A stretch of 64,000 nt of DNA from Winogradskya humida (GTDB taxonomy: Bacteria > Actinomycetota > Actinomycetes > Mycobacteriales > Micromonosporaceae): positions 1 through 64,000 of the forward strand of contig NZ_BOMN01000065.1 in the NCBI RefSeq assembly GCF_016862215.1, given 5' to 3'. Positions 49,843 through 57,709 of this stretch are shown here, one piece after another. The translations under genes were made by a program, and so were the position numbers. The notes under the pieces were generated by a model. That model saw nothing but the letters and a program-made list of their open reading frames with translations, was not told the origin of the DNA and made no database searches. How positions within the stretch are numbered: position 1 is the stretch's first letter; every line of letters begins with the position of its first letter.

Positions 49843-51077
49843 CAGGCCACCCCCAGCGACGCGGCGGCGGTGACCCCGGAGCGGCAGCCGTCCTCATGGA
49901 AGCCCCAGCCGTGGTACGCGCCGGCGTACGCGGTCCGCCCATCGTTCAGCCCCGGAAGGTCTCGTTGCGCGGCGACCGAGGCGGGCGTGTAGATCGGGTG
50001 CGCGTACGTCATCCGGGCCAGGACCGAACCGTCGCGCACCCGCGGCCCGGCGTTCAGCGTCACCAGGTAGTGGTCACGGGCGTCGAGGCGCTGGAGCCGG
50101 TTCATGTCGTACGTGACCCGGGGCGGCCCGCTGTCCGGTCCGCAGCCGGGGAGCAGGTAGTTCCAGCTCGCGCGGGCGTTGTGCGCGCGGGGCAGCACCC
50201 CGGTGTCGGTGTGCAGGAGCGTCTCGTTGGTCGAGTAGCGGAACGCCCCGAGCGTGCGGCGCTCGGCGTCGGTCGGGTCGGCGAGCAGCGCGAGGGCCTG
50301 GTCGGCGTGGGTGGCGATCACGACCTCGTCGTAGCGGTACACCCCGGCCGCATCGTCGCGGAGCTCGACACCTTCGGGCGTACGCGTAAGGGATCGGACC
50401 GGGGTTGCCGCCCTGACCGCGGTGAGTTCCTTGGCGAGCAGGTCGACGTAGGTGCGCGAGCCGCCCGTCACGGTCATCCACGTCGGCGAGCCGGTGACGC
50501 TGAGCATCCCGTGATGGGCCAGGAACGTGAACAGGTAGCGGGCCGGGTAGTCGGCGACCACCTCGGTGCCGCAGGACCAGACCGCCGAGACGAGCGGGAT
50601 GACGAAGTGCCGGACGAAGTGCGCGCTGTAGTGGCCCCGGCGCAGGAACTCACCGAGCGTGATGTCCTCGCCGGTGGCGAGCAGCGCGCGGGCCCGGCGG
50701 TGGAAGAGCGGCACCTGGGCCAGCGTGGCGAGGTAGCGCAGCCCCGGCGGGCGGGCGAACAGACCGCTCGCGCCCTTCGCGCCGGCGTATTCGAGGCCGC
50801 AGCCCCGGCAGGTGACCGACATGCTCATCTCGGTCTCCTGGGTCGGCACGCCCAGCTCCGCGAAGAGTTTCAGCAGCAGCGGGTACGTCCGCCGGTTGTG
50901 CACGATGAACCCGGAGTCGACGGCCACCGGACCGGCCGCGTCGGGCACGTCATGGGTGTGCGCGTGGCCCCCGAGCCGCGCGTCCGCCTCGTAGAGCGTG
51001 ACGTCACGGGCGTTGCGCAGCAGGTACGCCGCGGTGAGCCCGGACACTCCAGCCCCAATCACTGCGACCGATCTCAT
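49839..51077 (-). CDS. FAD-dependent amine-oxidase-like oxidoreductase
   Basis: This 412-residue flavoprotein is the first gene of the lipid operon. The Rossmann motif is VAVIGAGVSGLTAAYLLR, followed by LYEADARLGGHAHTHDV and a C-terminal flavin segment GAYHGWGFHEDGCRSGV. It resembles NAD/FAD-binding desaturase or oxidase proteins that partner Cfa-like methyltransferases in unusual fatty-acid loci. It may act on a methylated acyl chain. The promoter should lie between 51078 and the divergent hydrolase gene. All five genes overlap by four bases, implying one tightly coupled transcript. Confidence 0.88.
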   Translation of the reverse strand: MRSVAVIGAGVSGLTAAYLLRNARDVTLYEADARLGGHAHTHDVPDAAGPVAVDSGFIVHNRRTYPLLLKLFAELGVPTQETEMSMSVTCRGCGLEYAGAKGASGLFARPPGLRYLATLAQVPLFHRRARALLATGEDITLGEFLRRGHYSAHFVRHFVIPLVSAVWSCGTEVVADYPARYLFTFLAHHGMLSVTGSPTWMTVTGGSRTYVDLLAKELTAVRAATPVRSLTRTPEGVELRDDAAGVYRYDEVVIATHADQALALLADPTDAERRTLGAFRYSTNETLLHTDTGVLPRAHNARASWNYLLPGCGPDSGPPRVTYDMNRLQRLDARDHYLVTLNAGPRVRDGSVLARMTYAHPIYTPASVAAQRDLPGLNDGRTAYAGAYHGWGFHEDGCRSGVTAAASLGVAW

Positions 51078-51154
51078 GGAATTCCCCCAGCTTTCGCGGG
51101 TACAAGTTGTTCTTGAGGCGATTCGGCACCGGAACCGCCCCGGATTGGAACCCG

Positions 51155-51811
51155 ATGAGCACCCACCCGAATGACGTCGCGCGCCGAACTAAGGACGTGA
51201 CCTCTCCGCACCTGTCCATGTCCGGCCCCCGCGAGGGTGCTCGCGCGGTGGTTCTGCTGCTGCACGGCGGCCGCGCGAACAGCGCTGAACCGGCCCGGCG
51301 CGGGCTGGCGTACCTGCGGATGGTGCCGTTCGCCCGGGCGGTGCGTTCCCGGACGCGCGCCGATGAGGTGGCGGTGTGGCTGCTGCGTTACCGCCTGCGG
51401 GGCTGGAACGGCGCGGCCGAGGACCCGGTGACCGACGCGCGCTGGGCGCTGGGCGAGGCCCGGCGGTTGCATCCGGGGGCGCAGATCGTGCTCGTGGGGC
51501 ATTCGATGGGCGGCCGGACGGCGTTGCGGCTGGCGGGTGAGCCGGGGGTCGCGGGTGTGTGCGCGCTGGCGCCGTGGATCGAGCCCGGGGAGCCGGAGCC
51601 GCGTTCGCAGGTGCCGATCGTGATCGCGCACGGTGACGGCGATCAGGTGACGGATCCGGCTGCTTCGGCCGCGTACGCCGCTCGGGTGGGAGCCTCGTTC
51701 GTGCCCGTACCCGGGGAGACGCATGCGCTGCTGCGCCGGCCGGTCTTCTGGACCCGGCTGGTCACCGGCTTCGTGGCGTCGGCGCTCGACGTGGACTCGC
51801 ACGCCCGTTAA
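51155..51811 (+). CDS. Alpha/beta hydrolase (dienelactone-hydrolase-like)
   Basis: This hydrolase of about 218 residues has VVLLLHGGRANSAEP (oxyanion), IVLVGHSMGGRTALRLAG (nucleophile serine), IAHGDGDQVTDPAAS (acid) and PVPGETHALLRRP (histidine). It lacks a signal peptide. It is divergent from the FAD oxidoreductase of the lipid operon and could act on acyl or ester substrates there, but this is only positional. The ATG at 51155 has a weak GGAA upstream; a GTG at 51197 is an alternative. Confidence 0.8.
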   Translation: MSTHPNDVARRTKDVTSPHLSMSGPREGARAVVLLLHGGRANSAEPARRGLAYLRMVPFARAVRSRTRADEVAVWLLRYRLRGWNGAAEDPVTDARWALGEARRLHPGAQIVLVGHSMGGRTALRLAGEPGVAGVCALAPWIEPGEPEPRSQVPIVIAHGDGDQVTDPAASAAYAARVGASFVPVPGETHALLRRPVFWTRLVTGFVASALDVDSHAR

Positions 51812-52122
51812 ACCCTTCTTTTACTGATACTCCTCACATTACTGACATTCCCGGCGCCAGGTTCCGGAACTTCGAGGTTCCCGCACCCGGCGGGATGCCG
51901 CGCGCCCGGCTGCCGCAGCGCGCCGACCTGCGCATCCGCCCGGAAACCCGCCGGGAACACTCTCGGGGAAGCGCTTCCCGAGCTTCTGACAGGCATTGAC
52001 ACCCATGAAGTCGCTGGTTCACAGTGTCGTCACATAGAGCGCTTTCTTTCCCCCGGAACAACCCGGAAAGCGCCCGGTAATCCCCACGACACATCCTTGA
52101 TTCCCCGCAAGGAGGACCCCGC
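51812..52122. other. 311-bp intergenic region before the GH16 gene
   Basis: The region holds the palindrome at 51966-51979, a TTGACA at 51996-52001 that may be a -35, and an inverted repeat GCGCTTTC/GAAAGCGC (52039-52046, 52066-52073) whose arms resemble half-sites of the palindrome. GGAGGA lies just before the GH16 ATG. The first 150 bases contain no convincing coding sequence. Confidence 0.6.
51966..51979. promoter_or_regulatory. LacI/CebR-like operator before GH16
   Basis: GGGAAGCGCTTCCC is a perfect 14-bp palindrome with a central CG. It is related to the TGGGAGCGCTCCCA operator bound by CebR-type regulators. A LacI-family gene at 55297, two genes downstream, is the natural candidate regulator. 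Confidence 0.65.
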
Positions 52123-53841
52123 ATGAGTTCTGCCAAGTCCCGCGGCGGTGGCAGGCGGACACGCCTGGCCACCATCGGCGCCGCACTCCTGGCCCTGGCC
52201 GGCGCCTACTTCGTAGCGACACCGGGCAGCGCCTCGGCCGCCGAAGCGATCGTCTCGCAGGGCAAACCCACCACCGCCTCGTCCGTGGAGTGGGAGGGCA
52301 CGCCCGCCTCCGCCGCCACCGACGGCAACACCGGCACCCGCTGGTCGAGCGCGTTCCTGGCCACCCCCCAGTGGCTCAAGGTCGACCTCGGTGCCCCGAC
52401 CGCGGTCACCCGGGTCAACCTGAACTGGGAGGGTGCGTACGCCAGCGCCTTCACCGTCCAGTTCTCCACCAACGACTCGACGTGGACCGACGCCACCGCC
52501 ACCCTCAGCGGCAACGCCGGCGCGCAGAGCATCACGGTCAGCGGCACCGCCCGCTACGTCCGGCTCAACCTGACCCAGCGGGCGCTCCCCGCGTACGGCT
52601 ACTCGCTCTGGGAATTCCAGGTGTACGCGAACGGCACCACCACGCCGCCGCCGGACCCGGGCACCGGGACGCTGCTCTCGTACAACAAGCCCGCGTTCGC
52701 CTCCACCGAGCAGAACGACGTCAACTGCAACCCGTGCACCGCGAACAAGGCGTTCGACCTCGACCCGGCCACCCGCTGGGCGACGAGCTCGACGAACGGC
52801 TGGGTAGACCCGGGCTGGATCTACGTCGACCTCGGCGCCACGGCCCAGATCAGCCGCGTCGAGCTGCAGTGGGACCCGGCGTACGCGACGGCGTACAAGA
52901 TCCAGGTCTCGCCGAACGCCACGACCTGGACCGACATCTACTCGACCACGACCGGCCACGGGTTCAAGGAAGTCCTGAACGTCACCGGCACCGGGCGCTA
53001 CGTGCGGATGTACGGCACCGCGCGGGTCAGCACGTACGGCTACTCGCTCTACGACTTCAACGTCTACGGCACCGGCGGCGCCCCCAACACCCCGCCGGCC
53101 CGCCCCGCCGACCCCACGTTCCCGGCGACCCGGCTGGTCTACAACGACGAGTTCAACGACGCGTCGGGCACGAAGCCGAGCACCGCGAAGTGGACGTACG
53201 ACCCGGGCGTCCCGCAGAACGGTGAGGTCCAGTACTACACCGAGAACAGCAACAACGCGAAGACGGACGGCCAGGGCAACCTGGTGATCGAGGCGCGCAA
53301 GGAAGCCTCGAACGGCCGCGAGTACACCTCGGCGCGGATGAACACCAGCAACAAGTTCCAGGTGCAGTACGGCCGGGTCGAGGCCCGGATCAAGGTGCCG
53401 AAGGGCAACGGCCTGTGGCCCGCGTTCTGGATGATGGGCGCCGACTTCCTCACCGGCCGGCCGTGGCCCTACAACGGCGAGGTCGACATCATGGAGGTCC
53501 TCGGCCGCAACACCAGCGAGGCCTACTCCACGCTGCACGCCCCGCAGTACAACGGCGCAGGAGGCTACGGCCAGAAGTACGCCACCGTCGACCTCTCGCA
53601 GGACTTCCACGTGTGGGCGGCCGAGTGGGACAGCAAGGGCATCAAGTTCCTGCTGGACGGCAACCAGGTCTTCTACGCCAGCAAGGCCACCGTCGAGGCG
53701 ACCCGCGGCCCGTGGATCTTCGACCACCCGTTCTACATCATCCTCAACCTCGCGGTCGGCGGCGACTTCCCCGGCCCGATCGACGCCTCTACCCCGTTCC
53801 CCGCCCGGATGCTCGTCGACTACGTCCGCGTCTACCAGTAG
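52123..53841 (+). CDS. Secreted GH16 beta-glucanase with two F5/8C domains
   Basis: This 572-residue exported enzyme is probably an endo-beta-1,3-glucanase (laminarinase). The long signal peptide has a twin-basic start (RGGGRRTRLATIGAALLALAG), ending near ASA-AE at residue 41. Two F5/8 type C carbohydrate-binding domains (about 42-175 and 188-325) follow, then GH16 (about 335-572). The catalytic motif GEVDIMEVLG gives nucleophile E453 and acid/base E458, the beta-bulge form found in laminarinases. The first F5/8 domain is closely related to that of the next gene. GGAGGA precedes the ATG. Confidence 0.93.
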   Translation: MSSAKSRGGGRRTRLATIGAALLALAGAYFVATPGSASAAEAIVSQGKPTTASSVEWEGTPASAATDGNTGTRWSSAFLATPQWLKVDLGAPTAVTRVNLNWEGAYASAFTVQFSTNDSTWTDATATLSGNAGAQSITVSGTARYVRLNLTQRALPAYGYSLWEFQVYANGTTTPPPDPGTGTLLSYNKPAFASTEQNDVNCNPCTANKAFDLDPATRWATSSTNGWVDPGWIYVDLGATAQISRVELQWDPAYATAYKIQVSPNATTWTDIYSTTTGHGFKEVLNVTGTGRYVRMYGTARVSTYGYSLYDFNVYGTGGAPNTPPARPADPTFPATRLVYNDEFNDASGTKPSTAKWTYDPGVPQNGEVQYYTENSNNAKTDGQGNLVIEARKEASNGREYTSARMNTSNKFQVQYGRVEARIKVPKGNGLWPAFWMMGADFLTGRPWPYNGEVDIMEVLGRNTSEAYSTLHAPQYNGAGGYGQKYATVDLSQDFHVWAAEWDSKGIKFLLDGNQVFYASKATVEATRGPWIFDHPFYIILNLAVGGDFPGPIDASTPFPARMLVDYVRVYQ

Positions 53842-53864
53842 GACCTGACGGCAGCATCCACCCC

Positions 53865-53895
53865 GCCGGGGCAGGGCCCCCATCCCTGCCCCGGC
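53865..53895 (+). terminator. Terminator hairpin after GH16
   Basis: GCCGGGGCAGGG (53865-53876) and CCCTGCCCCGGC (53884-53895) form a perfect 12-bp stem with a 7-base loop between the GH16 and DUF1996 genes. It should end most GH16 transcripts or reduce expression of the next gene. Confidence 0.8.
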
Positions 53896-53915
53896 ACTCC
53901 CCGAGAGGGTTCTCC

Positions 53916-55184
53916 ATGCGCCGGAAAGTGACCCTTGCCGCCTCAGTCGCGGCCGTAATGACCGCATATCTAGCGATTGCCCAGACCGGTGCCAGCGCCG
54001 CCGACGGCCTGCTCTCCCAGGGGCGTACGGCCACCGCGTCCTCCACCGAGTCAGCAGCCTTCCCCGCCTCGAACGCCGTCGACGGCAACGCCGGCACCCG
54101 CTGGTCCAGCGCGTTCAGCGACCCGCAGTGGCTCCAGGTCGACCTCGGTGGGACGGCGAACGTGTCGTCGATCGTGCTCGACTGGGAGACGGCGTACGCG
54201 CGTACCTTCAATCTCCAGATCTCCGCCAACGCCAGCACCTGGACCACCCTGAAGTCCGGCCTGACCGGTGCCGCCGGCCGCCAGACGGTCGCGGTCTCGG
54301 GCTCCGGGCGTTACGTGCGGGTGCAGTCGACCGCCCGCGCCACCCAGTGGGGTGTCTCGCTGGCGGAGTTCGAGGTGTACGGCACCGGCGGCGGCCCCAC
54401 CACCCCGCCGACCGTCCCGCCGGGCGCCGTACGCGTGGCGGAATTCCTCGCCGACTGCCCGGCCAGCCACCGCCTGCCGGACGACCCGATCATCTTCCCG
54501 AACATGCCCGGTGCCTCGCACATGCACAGCTTCTTCGGCAGCGAGACGACCAAGGCGAGCACCACGGTCACGGATCTCATCAACGCGAACAGCAACTGCA
54601 ACCCGTCGATCGACAAGTCCGCGTACTGGATCCCGACGTTCTACAACAACGATGTCCCGGTCGAGCCGACCACCGGCATCTTCTACTACCTCGGCGAGGG
54701 GGTCAGTGACGCGCTGATCGCCACCACGCAGCCGTTCCCGCTCGGGTTGCGGATCGTGGCCGGCAACGCGAAGGCCACCGGACCGGACGACAACACGATC
54801 TCCCGCTGGTCGTGCCTGGGCGCCGGGGACGCGGGGTCGTCGCACGACTTCGTGACCTGCCCGGCGGGCTCGATGCTGGAGTCCTACCTCGACTTCCCGC
54901 ACTGCTGGGACGGGGTGAACCTGGACTCCGCCGATCACAAGAGCCACATGGCGTACCCGGTGAACAACGCCTGCCCGGCCAGCCACCCGGTGGTCGTGCC
55001 GAAGCTGCGCCAGGTCATGCGTTACCCGGTCAGCGGCAACACCGCCGGCTTCCGGCTCGCGTCGGGCCGCGGCTACACGATGCACGGCGACTTCTTCAAC
55101 GCCTGGCCGGTCGACGAGATGGCCCGCCGGGTCAACGACTGCATCCGGCCCATCATCAAGTGCGGCGCGAACGGCCGGCCCTGA
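53916..55184 (+). CDS. Secreted F5/8C plus DUF1996 protein
   Basis: This 422-residue exported protein has a signal peptide (MRRKVTLAASVAAVMTAYLA, ending near ASA-AD). An F5/8 type C domain (about 28-155) closely resembles the first domain of the GH16 enzyme. After a short proline linker comes DUF1996 (about 170-400), with PNMPGASHMHSFFGSET, SAYWIPTFYN and LDFPHCWDGVNLDSADHKSH. DUF1996 is found in bacterial and fungal secreted proteins. Its activity is not established, although the fixed histidines and cysteines suggest a metal or catalytic site. Location suggests beta-glucan or fungal-wall targeting. ATG 53916 has GAGAGGG upstream. Confidence 0.85.
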   Translation: MRRKVTLAASVAAVMTAYLAIAQTGASAADGLLSQGRTATASSTESAAFPASNAVDGNAGTRWSSAFSDPQWLQVDLGGTANVSSIVLDWETAYARTFNLQISANASTWTTLKSGLTGAAGRQTVAVSGSGRYVRVQSTARATQWGVSLAEFEVYGTGGGPTTPPTVPPGAVRVAEFLADCPASHRLPDDPIIFPNMPGASHMHSFFGSETTKASTTVTDLINANSNCNPSIDKSAYWIPTFYNNDVPVEPTTGIFYYLGEGVSDALIATTQPFPLGLRIVAGNAKATGPDDNTISRWSCLGAGDAGSSHDFVTCPAGSMLESYLDFPHCWDGVNLDSADHKSHMAYPVNNACPASHPVVVPKLRQVMRYPVSGNTAGFRLASGRGYTMHGDFFNAWPVDEMARRVNDCIRPIIKCGANGRP

Positions 55185-55191
55185 GATGGCT

Positions 55192-55230
55192 GCCCCAACG
55201 GCCCGCAAGCAGCGTCCGGGCCGTTGGGGC
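55192..55230 (+). terminator. Terminator hairpin after DUF1996 gene
   Basis: GCCCCAACGGCCC (55192-55204) and GGGCCGTTGGGGC (55218-55230) form a perfect 13-bp stem with a 13-base loop, eight bases after the stop codon. Confidence 0.85.
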
Positions 55231-55289
55231 ACAGCTCCCGCTGGTACCCCCCGCTCGGAAGGCCGGGGCACAGCTCCCGCTGCTATAAC
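55226..55289 (+). promoter_or_regulatory. Direct repeats and -10 of the LacI gene promoter
   Basis: An 18-bp sequence, GGGGCACAGCTCCCGCTG, occurs at 55226-55243 and 55265-55282 (39-bp period). TATAAC (55284-55289) is a good -10 only eight bases before the ATG at 55297, so the mRNA would be leaderless or nearly so. The repeats carry GAGC/GCTC half-sites like those of CebR-type operators and may be autoregulatory. Confidence 0.55.
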
Positions 55290-55296
55290 AAACGCG

Positions 55297-56319
55297 ATGA
55301 AGAACCCGACGATGGACCAGGTGGCGGAAGCGGCCGGAGTTTCCCGGGCCACCGTGTCCCGGGTGATCAACGGCGCGACCACCGTCGACGCGAAGATCCG
55401 CGAGATCGTCGAGCGGGCCATCGCCGAGACCGGGTACGTGCCGAACGTCGCGGCCCGCTCGCTGGTCACCCGCAAGTCGAACTCCGTGGCGCTGGTGATC
55501 TCCGAGCCGGACCGCCCGCACGACTCGTCGTTCCTGAACCGGATCTTCACCGACCCGTACTTCGGCCGGATCACCGCCGGGGCGACCGGGGCGCTGCGCC
55601 CGCACGACATCCACCTGGTGATCATCCCGACCGACTCGGCCGACCATCACCACGTGCTGCGTTACCTGCGTCAGGGCCATGTCGACGGGGTGCTGCTGAT
55701 CAGCAGCCACGAGCAGGACCCGCTCCCCCGCCAGGTCCACGAGCTGGGCATCCCCGCGGTGGTGTCGGCCCGTCCCGCGTCACCGCTCGCGGCCAGCTTC
55801 GTCGACGTCGACCAGCGCCTCGGTGCCCGGCTCGCGGCCGAGCACCTGCTCGCGCGAGGTTGCCGGCGGCTCGCCACGATCAGCGGCCCGCTCGACATCC
55901 CCTCCGGCCAGGACCGGCTCGACGGGTTCCGGTCCTACCTCGCCAACCGTGGCCTGGCCGGGGTGCCGACGGTCGAGGGCGACTTCACCCGGCACGGCGG
56001 CGAGGAGGGCGCGCGGCGGCTCCTCGCCGAGCACCCCGGCATCGACGGGCTCTTCGTCGGCAACGACCTGATGGCCGAGGGTGCGCTGCGGGCGGTGCAG
56101 GATCTCGGCCGGCGGGTCCCCGACGACATCGCCGTGGTGGGCTTTGACGACAGCAGCGCCGCGCTGGACTGCCGCCCGCTGCTGACCACGATCCGCCAGC
56201 CGGTCGAGGAGATGGCGGCGGAGATGGCCGAGGTGCTGATGGCCCATATCGCGAGCCCGGGCCGGCTGCCGCGCTCGGTGACGTTCCAGCCCACATTGGT
56301 GCTGCGCGACTCGGCCTGA
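55297..56319 (+). CDS. LacI-family regulator of the beta-glucan locus
   Basis: This 340-residue regulator has the DNA-binding domain PTMDQVAEAAGVSRATVSRV followed by INGATTVDAKIREIVERAI, and effector-domain segments VDGVLLISSHEQD, CRRLATISGPLDIPSGQDRL, IDGLFVGNDLMAEGAL and IAVVGFDDSSAAL. Its position after GH16 and DUF1996, and the palindrome at 51966-51979, suggest it represses GH16 until a glucan oligosaccharide is present. ATG 55297 was chosen because the N-terminus then matches the family and it fits the -10 at 55284. No Shine-Dalgarno site is present, consistent with a leaderless message. Confidence 0.9.
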   Translation: MKNPTMDQVAEAAGVSRATVSRVINGATTVDAKIREIVERAIAETGYVPNVAARSLVTRKSNSVALVISEPDRPHDSSFLNRIFTDPYFGRITAGATGALRPHDIHLVIIPTDSADHHHVLRYLRQGHVDGVLLISSHEQDPLPRQVHELGIPAVVSARPASPLAASFVDVDQRLGARLAAEHLLARGCRRLATISGPLDIPSGQDRLDGFRSYLANRGLAGVPTVEGDFTRHGGEEGARRLLAEHPGIDGLFVGNDLMAEGALRAVQDLGRRVPDDIAVVGFDDSSAALDCRPLLTTIRQPVEEMAAEMAEVLMAHIASPGRLPRSVTFQPTLVLRDSA

Positions 56320-56325
56320 CACCGT

Positions 56326-57000
56326 GTGCGGGTGGTCGATCTTCTCATCAATCTCTTGGCCAGCGTCATCGCCGGCACCGCCGTCTGGCTCGCCCAGTTC
56401 GCGATCCGGCGCCGCCGCCTGGACCGGGAACGGGCCTTCTTCGGCGTCACCGCCGGGATGACCAGCCTGCTCGTCACCGGCCGCCACCATTCCTCGCCCA
56501 GCGAGCTGAGCGTGCACCGGCGTGACGTGGCAGCCCTGGTCGAACTGGCCACCCTCGTTCGCGAGTGCGGCGGGCGCACGGACCTGATCGGCGGCGCCGA
56601 CATCCGCCAGGAGCTGGGCCGGTCCGCGGAGTTCTGCGTCGGCGGGCCCACGGTCAACCCGCGTACCGCCGTGCACCTCCGCTCGGCGTTGCGCGGCGTC
56701 GCGTACGAGAACCGCGGATTCTCGGTGGGTGGCACGACGTACGTCAACGATCCCGAGAACAGCTATGCCCTGCTCGCCTGTTTCCGTGCTCCGGCACCGG
56801 TCTTCTACCTGGGTGGGCTCGCCTCCGACGGCAATCTCGCCGCCGCCCGCTACCTCGCGAAGCACTACGGGGACCTGCCCCAGGAGTTCTGCCTGGTCCT
56901 GCGTGTGCGGGAGCCGGCCGCGTACGGGACGGACCTCACCGAGGTGGCCGCGGACGTGAGCGATGTCGCGTTCAAGGCGGCGCCCGGCGGAGAAGACTGA
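56326..57000 (+). CDS. Membrane-anchored protein of unknown function
   Basis: This 224-residue protein (GTG start) has one N-terminal transmembrane helix (LLINLLASVIAGTAVWLAQF) followed by a basic stop-transfer sequence (RRRRLDRER), so the rest should be cytoplasmic. The soluble part has a possible nucleotide-binding look: LVTGRHHSSPSELS, then a helix, then EFCVGGPTVNPRTAVHLRSAL, and later YALLACFRAPAPVFYLGGLASDGN. The GGPxxNxxT motif recalls Rossmann-like sensor domains associated with membrane helices in conflict systems, but I cannot assign a family. It is seven bases downstream of the LacI gene. Confidence 0.65.
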   Translation: MRVVDLLINLLASVIAGTAVWLAQFAIRRRRLDRERAFFGVTAGMTSLLVTGRHHSSPSELSVHRRDVAALVELATLVRECGGRTDLIGGADIRQELGRSAEFCVGGPTVNPRTAVHLRSALRGVAYENRGFSVGGTTYVNDPENSYALLACFRAPAPVFYLGGLASDGNLAAARYLAKHYGDLPQEFCLVLRVREPAAYGTDLTEVAADVSDVAFKAAPGGED

Positions 57001-57004
57001 GGGC

Positions 57005-57649
57005 ATGGACATTCTTGTTGCCGGCGGGCACGGAAAGATCGCGCTGCGCCTGCTGAAGCTGCTGGCCGACGAGGGACACACCGCGCGCGGGCTGATCCGC
57101 TCCCCCGATCAGGCCGCCGACCTCGAGGCCGTCGGTGCCGTCGCGGTCATCGGTGACCTGGAGAACGACAAAACGCTTGATGAGTACGTCCGGGGCGCCG
57201 ACGCCGTGGTCTTCGCGGCCGGTGGCGGGCCCGGGAGCGGCGACGAGCGCAAACGGACGGTCGACCTCGGCGGCGCGGTCAAGCTCGCCGACGCGGCAGT
57301 CGCCACCGGAGTGCGGCGTTACGTGCTGATCTCCTCCATCGGCGTGGAGACCCCCGACTCGCTCGGCGGCTCGATGAGCGCCTACCTGCGGGCGAAGGGC
57401 GAGGCGGACGACTACGTGCGCGGCACGGGCCTCGACTACACCATCGTGCGGCCGGGCGGGCTCACCGACGACCCTGGCACCGGCCTCGTCACGGCGAGCC
57501 TCGAGCTGGGCGGCCGGGCCTCGATCCCGCGCGACGACGTGGCGGCCGTGCTCGCATACGTCCTGACCACGCCGTCCGCCATCGGCCTGACATTCGAGCT
57601 GTTCGGCGGCGAAACGCCCATCCGGGGAGCCATCGACGCTCTTGCTTGA
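57005..57649 (+). CDS. NAD(P)-binding SDR-like protein (SDR_a5/NmrA type)
   Basis: This 214-residue Rossmann protein starts MDILVAGGHGKIALRLLKLLA, a GGxGxIA variant of the dinucleotide motif. It continues with AVIGDLENDKTLDEYVRGAD, YVLISSIGVETPDSL, AYLRAKGEADDYVRGTGLDY and TIVRPGGLTDDP. The YLRAK pair stands in the YxxxK catalytic position. It resembles YwnB/YtfG-type NAD(P)H-binding proteins and flavin or biliverdin reductase-like enzymes. ATG 57005 overlaps no gene and follows the preceding stop by four bases. Confidence 0.85.
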   Translation: MDILVAGGHGKIALRLLKLLADEGHTARGLIRSPDQAADLEAVGAVAVIGDLENDKTLDEYVRGADAVVFAAGGGPGSGDERKRTVDLGGAVKLADAAVATGVRRYVLISSIGVETPDSLGGSMSAYLRAKGEADDYVRGTGLDYTIVRPGGLTDDPGTGLVTASLELGGRASIPRDDVAAVLAYVLTTPSAIGLTFELFGGETPIRGAIDALA

Positions 57650-57709
57650 TCCTTGTAAGCTCCGGCGGCCGGGATGGAACGGGTCCGTTCCGGCGCCGGG
57701 GAGGTCGGG

